Source: Diadophis punctatus similis (taxonomy: Eukaryota; Chordata; Lepidosauria; Squamata; Dipsadidae). From it: a DNA stretch of 64,000 bases. The notes below the pieces were generated by a model that did not search any database, was not told the origin of the DNA, and worked only from the letters and a program-made list of their open reading frames with translations. Positions within the stretch are counted from its first letter, which is position 1. The number at the start of each line of letters is the position of its first letter. The translations under genes were made by a program, and so were the position numbers. The stretch is from contig JALIGW010000003.1 in NCBI GenBank assembly GCA_023053685.1, forward strand, positions 51,976,496-52,040,495. The letters run 5' to 3'. Of the stretch, positions 34,296 to 44,055 are shown in pieces.

Positions 34296-34730
34296 CAGAG
34301 ATGGCGAACCTTTTTTCCCTCGGGTGCCGAAAGTGCATGTGCGCGTGCTATCGCGCATGTGCGAGTGCCCACACCCATAATTCAATGCCTGGGGAGGGCG
34401 AAAACGGCCTCCCCCACTGCCCCGGAGGGCCTCTGGATGCCGGAAATGGCCTGTTTCCCAACTTCTGGTGGGCCTGGTAGGCCCATTTTCCGCCCTCCCT
34501 AGGCTCCAGAGGCTTCCCTGGAGCCTAGGGATTGCAAAAACACCCTTCCCAGTCCCCCCGGAGGCCCTCCGGAAGCCGAAAACACCCTCCCAGAGCCTCC
34601 GTGCGAGCCAAAAATCAGCTGGACGGCGCGCACATGCGCGCTGGAGCTGAGCTAGGCAATGGCTTGTGTGCTGGCAGATATGGCTCCGCGTGCCACCTGT
34701 GGCACCCGTGCCATAGGTTCGCCATCACTG
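34296..34730. mobile_element. hAT-type MITE, 'ATGGCGAAC' family (435 bp)
   Basis: Starts CAGAGATGGCGAACC and ends 'ggttcgccatcactg'. The perfect duplication ATCTAGGG is at 34288-34295 and 34731-34738. The GC-rich interior is shared with 31398-31854. Confidence 0.9.
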
Positions 34731-34738
34731 ATCTAGGG

Positions 34739-35582
34739 AGATCACTTTATTTGAGGAGACAAACTTCCTGTACCCAAGGCTAGAATTAAGTAACTAGGAT
34801 GGTGTGTAGTGTGGTCTTTGGAAAAGAAATAACAGGGAAGAGAGTTACTATATTCAAAGTGAGTCGGTACTGTTTGAAGAAGGGAAAATGGAAGGGCATA
34901 CATCTTTTCTGCACTCGCCGAATGTGTAAATATCCCATTTACTAATAGCAAATTCATTTTCATTTTACGCAGCCATACGGTACCACTGACATGCAAGAGG
35001 CAAGTACATGCAAGCTTGGGGAAATTCTGAAGTTTGAAGACATAAATTGTTAAATATGTTATAAATAATTAAGAGGCAAAAGCTTCCAAACAGCTAAATC
35101 ATGATCAAGAATGATGAATGGCACAGAAGGCTCCTTGGTGCCTGACCAGGGGCTAAAATGAGATTAGAATATACTTTAAAAGTGTCTAGTTAATGGCCGA
35201 GTTTCAGCCTCCATACTGCTCAGATCCCAGCTATCATTGCATGATTTTTCCCCCATGAGAGGCTGCCGTTATGCTCTTTCTGCTTAGGAAGAGGGACCTC
35301 AAAGCAAGTCACATGCATGCAGACAGAACAAAACCATGCTTTCCAGTTCAAAGGTTTTCCTTCATTGGTTCACTGTCACTTCCTGGCATTTTAAAACTCA
35401 GCTCAGACACCAAGAGCTTGAGACTTCCTCGTGAGGAACACCCTTTGACCTAATTGGATTGGCAGTTTTTTGTGAATTAAAGAAAGTAGCTCTTTTTTCC
35501 CCAGAAGTTCTTGCTCACAATTTTTAGGGCCCATCAATGAACCTCTCACCAATAACTTTCTGGCCCTGATCACAGGGTTAAG
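34739..35582. other. No gene recognised
   Basis: Non-coding DNA. Confidence 0.5.
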
Positions 35583-35584
35583 TA

Positions 35585-35705
35585 CCATATTTTTTGGAGT
35601 ATAAGACGCACCGAAGTATAAGACGCACCTTAGTTTTGGTGGAGGAAAACAAGGAAAAAAGGCCTCTGCCTCCCAGCAATTTGCCAAACAGCAAACAGTA
35701 CAGAT
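35585..35705 (+). mobile_element. Mariner-type MITE, left part
   Basis: Starts CCATATTTTTTGGAGTATAA after TA (35583-35584), with the 'agtataagacgcacc' phrase duplicated in tandem. The right end is missing. Confidence 0.75.
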
Positions 35706-36160
35706 GATATACACTGTTTGCTGTGTATTTCTGTGCATGTGTGCTTGACCCATAGAAATAGCAAAGAATTGGAGAAATGTACATTATGGCAGTATATTAA
35801 TCCCAGAAAGTTTTCTTAAATGTAGTCACACTAACTCCTCCCAATTATTTAAATAGATCTACTCCAAACATGACTAAGTCAGGGTTTAATTCAGCTGCCT
35901 TATTTTAATACTAATACTTAATACTAAAACAGGACATTTCAGATTATACTTTTACAGATCTTTAAAATTGATGTGGCTTTCTGGAAGGCTTTCTGCTATT
36001 TAAAAGAAGATACAATAGCACTGGGCCTCTTCAGAGCAAGCATTTATTTTAAAAAGCTTCTTCATTTTGTTGTCTAGAACAATAATAAAGCAGTCTTTAA
36101 AAAATAAGTCTTATAATTTGAACACTCTACAAATATTTAACAAAATAACATATTAACAGA
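35706..36160. other. No gene recognised
   Basis: A/T-rich non-coding DNA. Confidence 0.5.
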
Positions 36161-36162
36161 AT

Positions 36163-36242
36163 CTGCCTCTACCTAGGATAGAACTCACAACCTCCTGACT
36201 GTGAGGCAAGAGCTCTACCTCTAGGCTACAGTAACTGTAGCT
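36163..36242 (-). repeat. tRNA-derived SINE head fragment
   Basis: The minus strand reads 'gcctagaggtagagctcttg' then 'aggttgtgagttctatccta', i.e. A- and B-box-like elements of a tRNA-type SINE distinct from the (ATTGCT)n family. Not a functional tRNA: the arms do not pair as a full cloverleaf. Confidence 0.5.
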
Positions 36243-36349
36243 TACCTTCTTGCAATTTCAGCAGTGTAACATTGCCAGCAGTTTATCTCCCAGCATTTTG
36301 TCTCATTACAGCCACCATAGTTAGTTTCATTTTACCACGTGGCTTACAA

Positions 36350-36556
36350 GCCTGTCAGCTGTAGGTCGGCAGGCAAGTAATCTTAGTGTGCTAATAAGGC
36401 TTTGCCCTGTTTGCTGCAAAGAGGTAAATTGCTGGCAGGCAGAGGCCAAAGGGTGGGGGTGGCTGGGTGGGGCTGCATTCGGTGTATAAGACACACCCAA
36501 ATTTTCACCCTCTTTTTGAGGGTAAAAAGGTGCGTCTTATACTCCGAAAAATACGG
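36350..36556 (+). mobile_element. Mariner-type MITE, right part
   Basis: Closely matches 1-212: shared 'ccaaagggtgggggtggctg' and terminus 'actccgaaaaatacgg' before TA (36557-36558). Confidence 0.75.
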
Positions 36557-36558
36557 TA

Positions 36559-37605
36559 ATTCTTTTCCCTAGTTCTTTCTTGGCTTCAGCTTCTTCTGTT
36601 TCCCATCTCTTTGAGTTTATCAGCCTGCCAGCATCAAAATCCCAGCTCTCTCACTTTTGCTCTGATTATCCTTAGGCTGACCACTTCCCTTGCGATCCAT
36701 AAGTATCAGTGTCGAAGGCTGTTATTGCCTTTTGCTCTTGCATCTTACTGCATTTCTTTTAGGCCATTTTCCTCTCCATTCCCCTTTCTCAAGCTCTTTA
36801 CAACTGTCTTGTAGCCCAATTTATTGTTCCATTATAACAATTTGCCCTTCTGCAAGCTACTGCCTGGGTCCTGTTGATGTGCTTCTTGCTTTGCCACGAA
36901 GCAAAAATAATCAGTGTGTCCTGAAAGCCAAGGGCTATACTTAGCAATTGGGAAGGTCAGTGAGTGAGGCCAAATCATATCCATAGGCCATGGTAGGATC
37001 TTTATCCTAACGACATTTTAAAGCTAAAATTAGGGTAGTCAAAATAGTAAATGCCAAATGTTAAAATGTTGATGACATTTTCATGGGGCATTTTTCACTT
37101 TTAAGAAAACAAAACTCAAATACAAAATTATTCAAATCAATAAACCAGAAGATACCTCTGGCTTCCCTGTTCTCAAAGTGTATTAGAGAAGATGAAAATA
37201 TTGATAACAATTGTCATTTCAGCCAGCTTACAAAAGTAATCTGAAGATTTCAAAGAAAATCATGCTTGTTTATCATCTCCCTATATTCCAAGGCTGGCTC
37301 AAGACTTTTAGCTACAGTATCTGAGTTAGACAAAATGGCACCAGACTTAATGCACTGTCAGAAGAATAATTTGGGGTTCCAACTCGAGCCGGGGCTGTGC
37401 AGGAATAAATAAAAATGAGATCCAGACAGCTGTGAGGAAAGAAGAAATATTTATTCCTAAAAGCAAAACAGTTTGCCTTTAGGGGCAGCTGCAGAGAAAT
37501 GGGGTACAGTAGCAGGTTTTTATAGGGAAGCTTGTCTGAGGTGTGGAAGTGTCTATGTGTTGATTCTAGGGTGACACTTGTGTGCATGTGTGTGTGCATG
37601 TAAGT
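36559..37605. other. No gene recognised; possible LTR edge
   Basis: Non-coding. From about 37358 ('tgtcagaagaataatttggg') the DNA resembles the end of a minus-strand LTR, with an AATAAA on the minus strand, but I could not find the other end. Confidence 0.35.
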
Positions 37606-37613
37606 ATGTGTGT

Positions 37614-38054
37614 CAGGGGCGGGTTGATCTCTTACTTTGCTACCGGTGTGCTGCGCGCGCATCACCACATTTTGTGCGCACACATGCTTGCTATGTGCGT
37701 GTGCCCCCTCATGCGATTTTGCTTCCACGCATGCGCAGAAGCAAAATCGCAATGAAATCTTGCGAGGGGTTGCGCGCGTGCGCGCAATTTTGGTGATTTT
37801 TTGCTTCTGCGCATGCGCGGAAGAGAAATCTCACTGAAATCACACACACACACGCACCCCCTCACGAGATTTTGGCACGATTTTGCTTCCGCGCATGCGC
37901 AAAAGCAAAAAATCACCAAAAAAATCATGGAAAAAGATGACGGCTTCTAGGGACCGGCAACCGACCGCACCGGGTCGGTAACTTCTTGATGACATCACCA
38001 GCCCGCCGCTACCGGTGCGATAGAGTGGACCGCACTGTTAGGAATCCACCACTG
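37614..38054 (-). mobile_element. hAT-type MITE, 'ACCGGTGCGATAGAGTGG' family
   Basis: Ends CAGGGGCGGGTTG and 'aatccaccactg'. Flanks atgtgtgt (37606-37613) and atgtgcgt (38055-38062) match at 7 of 8. The interior is full of 'gcgcatgcgc(a/g)gaagc' hairpin motifs. Opposite in orientation to 52236-52699, with which it shares most of its length. Confidence 0.85.
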
Positions 38055-38199
38055 ATGTGCGTGTGTATGTGTGTAGGTATGTCTATGGTGTTTATTCTTG
38101 TGAAGATGCATTTCCGCTAGGAGACCTAATTTAATTAACTCTATTTATGTTTGCAGGCCTTATCTTTCTATATGTGTGTTAGGTGTGGGTAACTTATTT

Positions 38200-38447
38200 A
38201 GCAATAGCAATAGCAATAGCACTTGGACTTATATACCGCTTCATAGTGCTTTTACAGCCCTCTCTAAGCAGTTTACAGAGTCAGCATATTGCCCCCAACA
38301 ACCTGGGTCCTCATTTTATCCACCTCGGAAGGATGGAAGGCTGAGTCAACCTTGAGTCTGGTGAGATTTGAAATGTCGAACTGCAGCTAGCAGTCAGCTG
38401 AAATAGCCTGCAGTACTGCACTCTAACCACTATGCCACCTCGGCTCT
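38200..38447 (-). repeat. tRNA-derived SINE
   Basis: Full-length minus-strand copy: it begins with the reverse tail 'agcaatagcaatagcaatag' and ends with the reverse head 'accactatgccacctcggct'. Same family as 26328 and 30302. Confidence 0.85.
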
Positions 38448-39667
38448 ACTATTTGAGGGTTTGAGGACGTTTGCTCATTTTAGTTGATTAACCTATTTTC
38501 AGTTTGACTGTCAATTATCTAGTGGAGACACTGATTCTCAGTCCATTGTGGTTTCTGTCAATGTTTTAAAGGAAAATGGAAAGAGCATAAAGAATAAAAC
38601 ATATTTTTATATAAAATTTCTCACAGCACATATTGAAGTGGACCTTGCTATAAGACACAGACCATCTATATACCTGAAAAAGCAGGAAAATTCAGGCAGG
38701 CACCCAAGATTCATGGCTTCTCTCTTTCTTCCATGTGTCATATTTTATTTTGCTTGGAGATAACCCTGCTAGTCCCTACCATTCAGATATCAGGAGGAAG
38801 AGGAAGGCCATGCCAGGTCTTTCAAAGCCTTTTCCAGTTCTGAAGTTACTGAGAACTGTCAAACAGAGAAAATGCTCTTATCTAGAGTTGCCACCATGAA
38901 CCCACAAGCCTCTCAATCACACCCTTCACTGGCTGCGTCTGTCAGCATTATTTCTGTAAACCACCGGAACACAAAACTCAGTAAGACTTTTTGATACTTT
39001 TATTTAATAAAAGCCATTCCTGGCATATGCAGCAGGTAAAGGAAAACGATAAGTTGTACTTGCTAGTGATGTTCACAGTCCCAAAGTTGCACTCCATTCT
39101 TGCTTAAGATGTCACAGAGCAGTTTGCTTCCTCCCAATGCCTTTTTTTTATCAACTGGAATTGAACTCCTACAATGCTGGAGCCAGCATAGTTAGTGATC
39201 ATGGGAGCAGTTTCAAGAGTCAACAGCTCTGGAGGGCAAAGAGCTTGAGAAGGTTGTGCAGAGGGTGGGTGCATTGCCAGTTGTTAATTTTGGTGAAGAA
39301 CTGTCTGATAGCTCAAGTGTGCAAGCCAAGAGGTTGTGATACTGGCAAGGTATGTGAGCCCCAAATTGAGCAAATACAATTCAAAACTTCTGCTCCTTCT
39401 GGTCTATTCCTGCAATGCAGCCTTTCAACATGAATTCCTTATTTTTGATTGCTACTTCTATCTTTCTCAGCTAGCTTTGATAATGTAAAAAATGATAGGA
39501 ATTTAAATAATTTTAAATATTGTTGATGCTTGATGTATGGAATGGGAAAATGTTCTTGAGCCATACCATCCTCACAAGTTTTCTCCATAATTTCATACTG
39601 CTTCAATGTGTTAATGTGTTCAATGGGGGAGTGGTTTGCTTCTTCCTACAACTGAGGAAAAAGTGAC
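38448..39667. other. No gene recognised
   Basis: Non-coding DNA. Confidence 0.5.
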
Positions 39668-39669
39668 TA

Positions 39670-40156
39670 CCCTGTTTCCCCCAAAATAAGACATCCCCTG
39701 ATAATAAGCCCAATCGAGTGCATGGCAATAAGGCCAAGCACTTATTTCAGGGTTCAAAAAAAATTATAAGACAGGTGTCAACTTGCAAAGATTTCAAGTT
39801 GCCATAAAATGGAGGGGGGGAGAGCTGAAGGAGTGGCTGACTGCACCAACCTAAACTACATTCCACAAATGTTTCTTTTACTGATTGTGTCCTGGGCTAC
39901 CGGAATCAGGAGGAGGAGTGTGGGGTTCACAACCCGCCAACGTGATTCATTGGAGAATGTGATTTATAACATGTCCAATGAGAAAGGGGGAAACAGGGTC
40001 ATGGGGGCGTGCAGTTCTGACTGCATCGGAGTATTGCCGAAATGTCGCTTCTAATAAATCTTTATATTTCTTTTGGACTTTGGCTCATGGCTCATGAATT
40101 AATTAGGGCATCTTTCGGAAAACTTCACAACAGGGTCTTATTTTCAGGAAACACGG
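39670..40156. mobile_element. Mariner-type MITE (487 bp), 'AAAATAAGAC' family
   Basis: Ends CCCTGTTTCCCCCAAAATAA and 'ttattttcaggaaacacgg', with TA at 39668-39669 and 40157-40158. Same family as 8418-9416, but the interior differs and includes 'cttctaataaatctttatat', a possible polyadenylation signal from an inserted LTR-like piece. Confidence 0.8.
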
Positions 40157-40162
40157 TAGTCA

Positions 40163-40262
40163 CAAAGTCACCCAGCTGGCTTTGTGCTCAAGGCAGAATT
40201 AAAGTTGTTGTTTCCTGGTTTCTAGCCTGGTGCCTTAAGCCACTGCACCAAACTGGCTTTCT
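40163..40262 (-). repeat. CORE/MIR-type SINE fragment
   Basis: Plus-strand 'gtcacccagctggctttgtg' and 'ccttaagccactgcaccaaa' are the complement of a tRNA head joined to a MIR core. Confidence 0.6.
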
Positions 40263-41570
40263 AATACCGGCCATTCACTTTCTCAAAATATTCTGATCAA
40301 TAGAAACTGCATCATATTCTGGGGAAAGTTTAACCAAGTTGCGCCAAGTGACACTACTTTACAGAGCCATGTTAACTGCGGCTGCTGGAACAAAATGGAG
40401 AGTTGAAGTAGAAAAGCAAAGTGTTCTGACTTGATGTCACCAATCAAAGCTTCACCCGCCCTCTTCACTTCAACTGAAATGTATTCTGCATATGAACATG
40501 CTTTGCTTTGTAGAGCCACATTGAAAGAACCTTTTGGCAAAGGCTCAATTGAAGCCAGATTCTCTTTGAGGCTTCACGCGCAGCTCTAACCATTAAACTC
40601 TGGGCTGCTCACTAGTTGAAGAGATAATTGCACATGGGAATTCACAAAGATCGATTTGTCCAGCTTCTCTGCTTCTCTTTGGTTAAAAGCAAGCCAAAGA
40701 AGCAAAAGGCGTGACAGTTGATGATCCCAGCACATTACTTTCCCTGCTCTCTCTATACTGATGTTCAAAGTGTTACACAGGCTGGTTAGAATATCTAGAA
40801 GTCAAAGCACCACTTCCTCTGAAGAGAAGCAAATTATAAGCTATGCACATGCAATTAAGTGTGCATATCCTCTCCCATTAATATTTGGATATGCATACTA
40901 TGTTCTCAACAAGGACAAGCTGATTTATAAAAATGACGATATACAGTATATTGATTTCTGAATTTAAAATGAATGTTAAAAAAGGAAACTTAGCATCAAC
41001 AGAACTTCGATAGTCCCCCCCCCCCAAGATTTCTTTAAGTCTCATTACAACCTAAATCTCCAGTTTAGGGAGATTTAAGTGTTTCGCAAATTCCATACGT
41101 CCAAGGGGCCCTGTTAAGAACAGAAAGACCAACAGAGACAATTTAACTCCCATGTTTCTTATTCCAGCAGACTGATAGCTATGACATTTGTTTGCAGCAG
41201 CATCTACCCTATCTTCTGCATGGCTTCATTTGCCATGGAGGTTTAGCACGGCCCATCTTTGAAAATAACATAAGCTGAATTACTGCTTCCAATTATTAGG
41301 AGAAATGTAAAGAGAAAGCAATGTGGTTTTTAACTAAATAGCTGTGAACTACTAGTTACCATAAAAAAAAACCAAAAATGTTGTATCATTTCCCAACATT
41401 AAGAGTATTATTCATAATGTACAAAAATGAGAAGCAGCATGCTAATATTTAACAAATAAACATAAAAGAAATTCCAGTCAAAGAAGATCAGTCTGGTTGG
41501 CAATCTACAAAACAGAATTGCATTTCAAAAATACATCTTTAATGATGCTTCAACACTTAAATTAAGAAAA
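40263..41570. other. No gene recognised
   Basis: A/T-rich non-coding DNA with a C10 run at about 41017. Confidence 0.5.
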
Positions 41571-41581
41571 GGGGCATTGGT

Positions 41582-41895
41582 CTTACTTGATACGCCTCTT
41601 CTCGTAGGGTGGAACTATCATCCAGGATGGGTTGACCTCGTCCAACCAGCTGAGGACTGAGTCTGTTAATTTGAATTTGGATGCTCCGCCTTGCCTGGAA
41701 TACCCAGTTACGACGAAGCTGAGGAATACAGATTAGATGTGGCAGCACCTGGAAGCTCAGGAATACAGGAATCCGCAGACACGGCGGAAAGAAAAAGACA
41801 CACTGTCCAAGGAAAAATACACTGTCCATGCCCAGCGGAACTTAGGTGGGACTGGATAATAGTTCCACCCTACGAAAAGAGGCGTATCAGGTAAG
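41582..41895. repeat. DIRS terminal inverted repeats
   Basis: Left arm 41582-41623 (start 'cttacttgatacgcctctt') and right arm 41854-41895 (end 'agaggcgtatcaggtaag') are inverted copies around a 230-base spacer. Confidence 0.8.
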
Positions 41896-42019
41896 ACCAA
41901 CGGCCCTTCTCCATAGTGGGTGGAACTATCATCCAGGATGGGACATACCCAAGCAGTCTGTCCTCAGGAGGGAGTGAGCTGGGCCCCTCACCGAGTGGCA
42001 TCTGCAAGAACCTGCTGGA

Positions 42020-42995
42020 GCACCCTTTGTCCAAATGATGTGTCCGCTGATGTGAAGGTATCGATTTTGTAATGGCGGATAAACTGCGACAGATTCGCCC
42101 AGGTAGCAGCGTGGCACCTGAGTCACCCATGCCGCCGAAGTTGCCACACTACACTTAGAGTGCGCAGTGATCCGCGTAGGATGCACCATGGCCGAGGAGT
42201 CATACGCAGCTGCGATCGTGGCCCGGATCCACCTGCCAACAGTAGAGGCCAATGCCTTTTGGCCTAAGGACAACAGCAGGAATGCCATGAACAGACACTC
42301 TGTTCTGCGAAGGGATGACGTTCGTTTAATGTAAATACGGAGAGCCCTCCGTACGTCCAACTTATGCCATTTTTGCTCCAGAGCATGAACCGGATTGGGA
42401 CAAAAATTTGGTGAGATGGGTTCTTGAGCTCTATGGATCCACGTGTTGATCTTTGGCACAAAGGATGGGTCCAGGTGAAGGATGACCTGGTCCTGATGGA
42501 AAACACACAAGTCCTGTCTGACCGAGAGGGCCGACAATTCCGAGATCCTCCTGGCTGAGGTGATGGCCACCAGGAAGACCATCTTATAAGTCATGTGCCT
42601 CAGGGTAGCCGATCTTAGTGGCTCATAGGGAGGCTGGGTGAGTGAATTCAAGACTTTGGAGAGGTCCCAGGTTGGGAACCTGTGGACCACCGACAGGCAA
42701 AGATTGGTGGCCCCCTTGAGAAAACGCCGGATGGCGGGAAGCTGCATCAGGGAAGTGGCCTCCCCACATGACAGGACAGAAGACAAAGCCGCCACCTGCC
42801 TTCGAATGGTATTGAGTGACAAGCCCTTGTCCAGACCCTCCTGGAGAAGTCCAGGATCTTAGGGACCGCTAGTTGCGTTGGAGAGCAACCTTGCCTGGTG
42901 CACCAGTCGCAAAACGTCTTCCATGTAGCGGAATAAATACAGTCCGTTGAAGGCCTCCTGGAGGCCTGCATGGTATTGATGACTTTAGTGGAGTA
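42020..42995 (-). pseudogene. DIRS tyrosine recombinase, frameshifted
   Basis: In DIRS elements this enzyme inserts a circular DNA copy. The N-terminal SAM-like domain ('YSATWKTFCDWCTRQGCSP') is in one frame; the catalytic part (42822 downwards) in another: 'ITSARRISELSALSV' holds the first catalytic arginine, 'KWHKLDVRRALRIYIKRTS' follows, and 'AHSKCS' stands where HxxR is expected, so the second arginine is gone. The region with the catalytic tyrosine ('FIRHYKID') is reached only in a third frame after a break near 42112. Frameshifts plus the lost arginine make it inactive. Confidence 0.8.
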
Positions 42996-42999
42996 TTGC

Positions 43000-43395
43000 T
43001 GTCGCCTTAGATTGCCCCGCTCAAGCGCCAGGCGGTCAGTCTGAACCACCCCGGGTCCGGGTGAACCAACTGTCCCTGGCTGAGCAAATCCTCCAATAGG
43101 GGGACCAGCCAATGCGGGGCCACCGACAGCGCCTTCAAGTTGGCAAACCAAGGTCGTCTGGGCCAATGAGGGACCAACAGTAGCACCTCCAGTAGCATTT
43201 ATCCAGGATTTTCCGGATGACCTTGGGGAGGATAGAGAGGGGAGGAAAGGCATATAACAGGTCCCTGGGCCAAGGTACACAAAGGGCGTTGACTGCCTCC
43301 ACTCCGTGGGACTGGAACCTCGAGAGGAATCTTGGCAGCTGGGCGTTCTCTGGGGTCGCGAAGAGGTCGACTGCCACAAAGGAAATATGACAAGA
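43000..43395 (-). pseudogene. DIRS RNase H-end remnant
   Basis: 'VDLFATPENAQLPRFLSRFQ', 'WPRDLLYAFPPLSILPKV' and, in a shifted frame, 'PHWPRRPWFANLKALSV' and 'LLSQGQLVHPDPGWFRLTAW' are the conserved end of the DIRS RT/RNase H protein. At least one frameshift near 43200. The reverse transcriptase proper would lie to the right but is missing. Confidence 0.75.
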
Positions 43396-43893
43396 CAAGT
43401 GCAAGAAAGGGAAAGATTTTGGCCAACTCTTTTTTAATCTTTCTACTGATGAGATGGAGGAACAATGGTCAACTCAATGAGAAGAAGAAACATTCTGAGG
43501 CCAACAATAAAAACATTCATATGGTGGCCCAAGAGTGCTGCGGATTTTATAAGAGGCAAAGCTTTGTACATGTGTAAAGCAATCCCTTGAAATATAAAAT
43601 GTTAAAAATATTATATTTATCTGTGATAATATGTTAACAATTTGCCATTGAAGAATTTATCCAAATATAGATTCCTTTTAATGACATTCTTGAAAGAGGT
43701 TTGGGATTTGTCACAGAGGAGACTTACACTCACATTTTAAATACTGTATTTGCTTTCCACAAACTGTCATATTTCCCAAATGGAAGCAGTTTAGTATGAA
43801 AGCAATAAAATCTGTGCAGGCATCATTCTGTTATGAAGCGTCAGACAGTACACCAAAGAATTTTGGATTTTCCCCTGGACCACAGAAACAATT
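43396..43893. other. No gene recognised
   Basis: A/T-rich non-coding DNA. Confidence 0.5.
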
Positions 43894-43901
43894 GTATAGA
43901 C

Positions 43902-44047
43902 CAGGGGTGGGCAAACTATGGTTCTTTGAGGACCTGTGGACTTCAACTCCCAGAATTCCTGAGCCAGTCATGCATGCATGGCAGGCTCAGGAATTCTGGG
44001 AGTTGAAGTCCACAGGTCCTCAAAGAGCCTTAGTTTGCCCACCCCTG
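43902..44047. mobile_element. Palindromic hAT-type MITE (146 bp)
   Basis: Ends CAGGGGTGGGCAAACTA and 'tagtttgcccacccctg'; arms of about 65 bases pair almost perfectly around 'catgcatgcatggc'. The perfect duplication GTATAGAC is at 43894-43901 and 44048-44055. Confidence 0.95.
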
Positions 44048-44055
44048 GTATAGAC

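Larger units (their letters stand above)
41575..43395 (-). mobile_element. DIRS-like retrotransposon, 3' part
   Basis: Order on the minus strand: RNase H end, linker, tyrosine recombinase, then a terminal region with inverted and direct repeats. 41582-41623 and 41854-41895 are 42-base inverted repeats with three mismatches, and 'gggtggaactatcatccagg' recurs directly at about 41607 and 41920, as in DIRS ends with their internal complementary region. No LTR and no DDE integrase, as expected for DIRS. Gag and reverse transcriptase are lost. Confidence 0.8.

Noticed and set aside
36163..36242. Possible tRNA gene on the minus strand
   Set aside because: Has A- and B-box-like sequences but no complete cloverleaf; better explained as a SINE head.
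37358..38190. Possible LTR ('tgtcagaagaataat...') interrupted by a MITE
   Set aside because: Only one end could be seen and no target duplication was found.
39776..40100. Possible LTR piece with AATAAA inside the mariner-type MITE
   Set aside because: The ends are not clear; it may be ordinary MITE interior.
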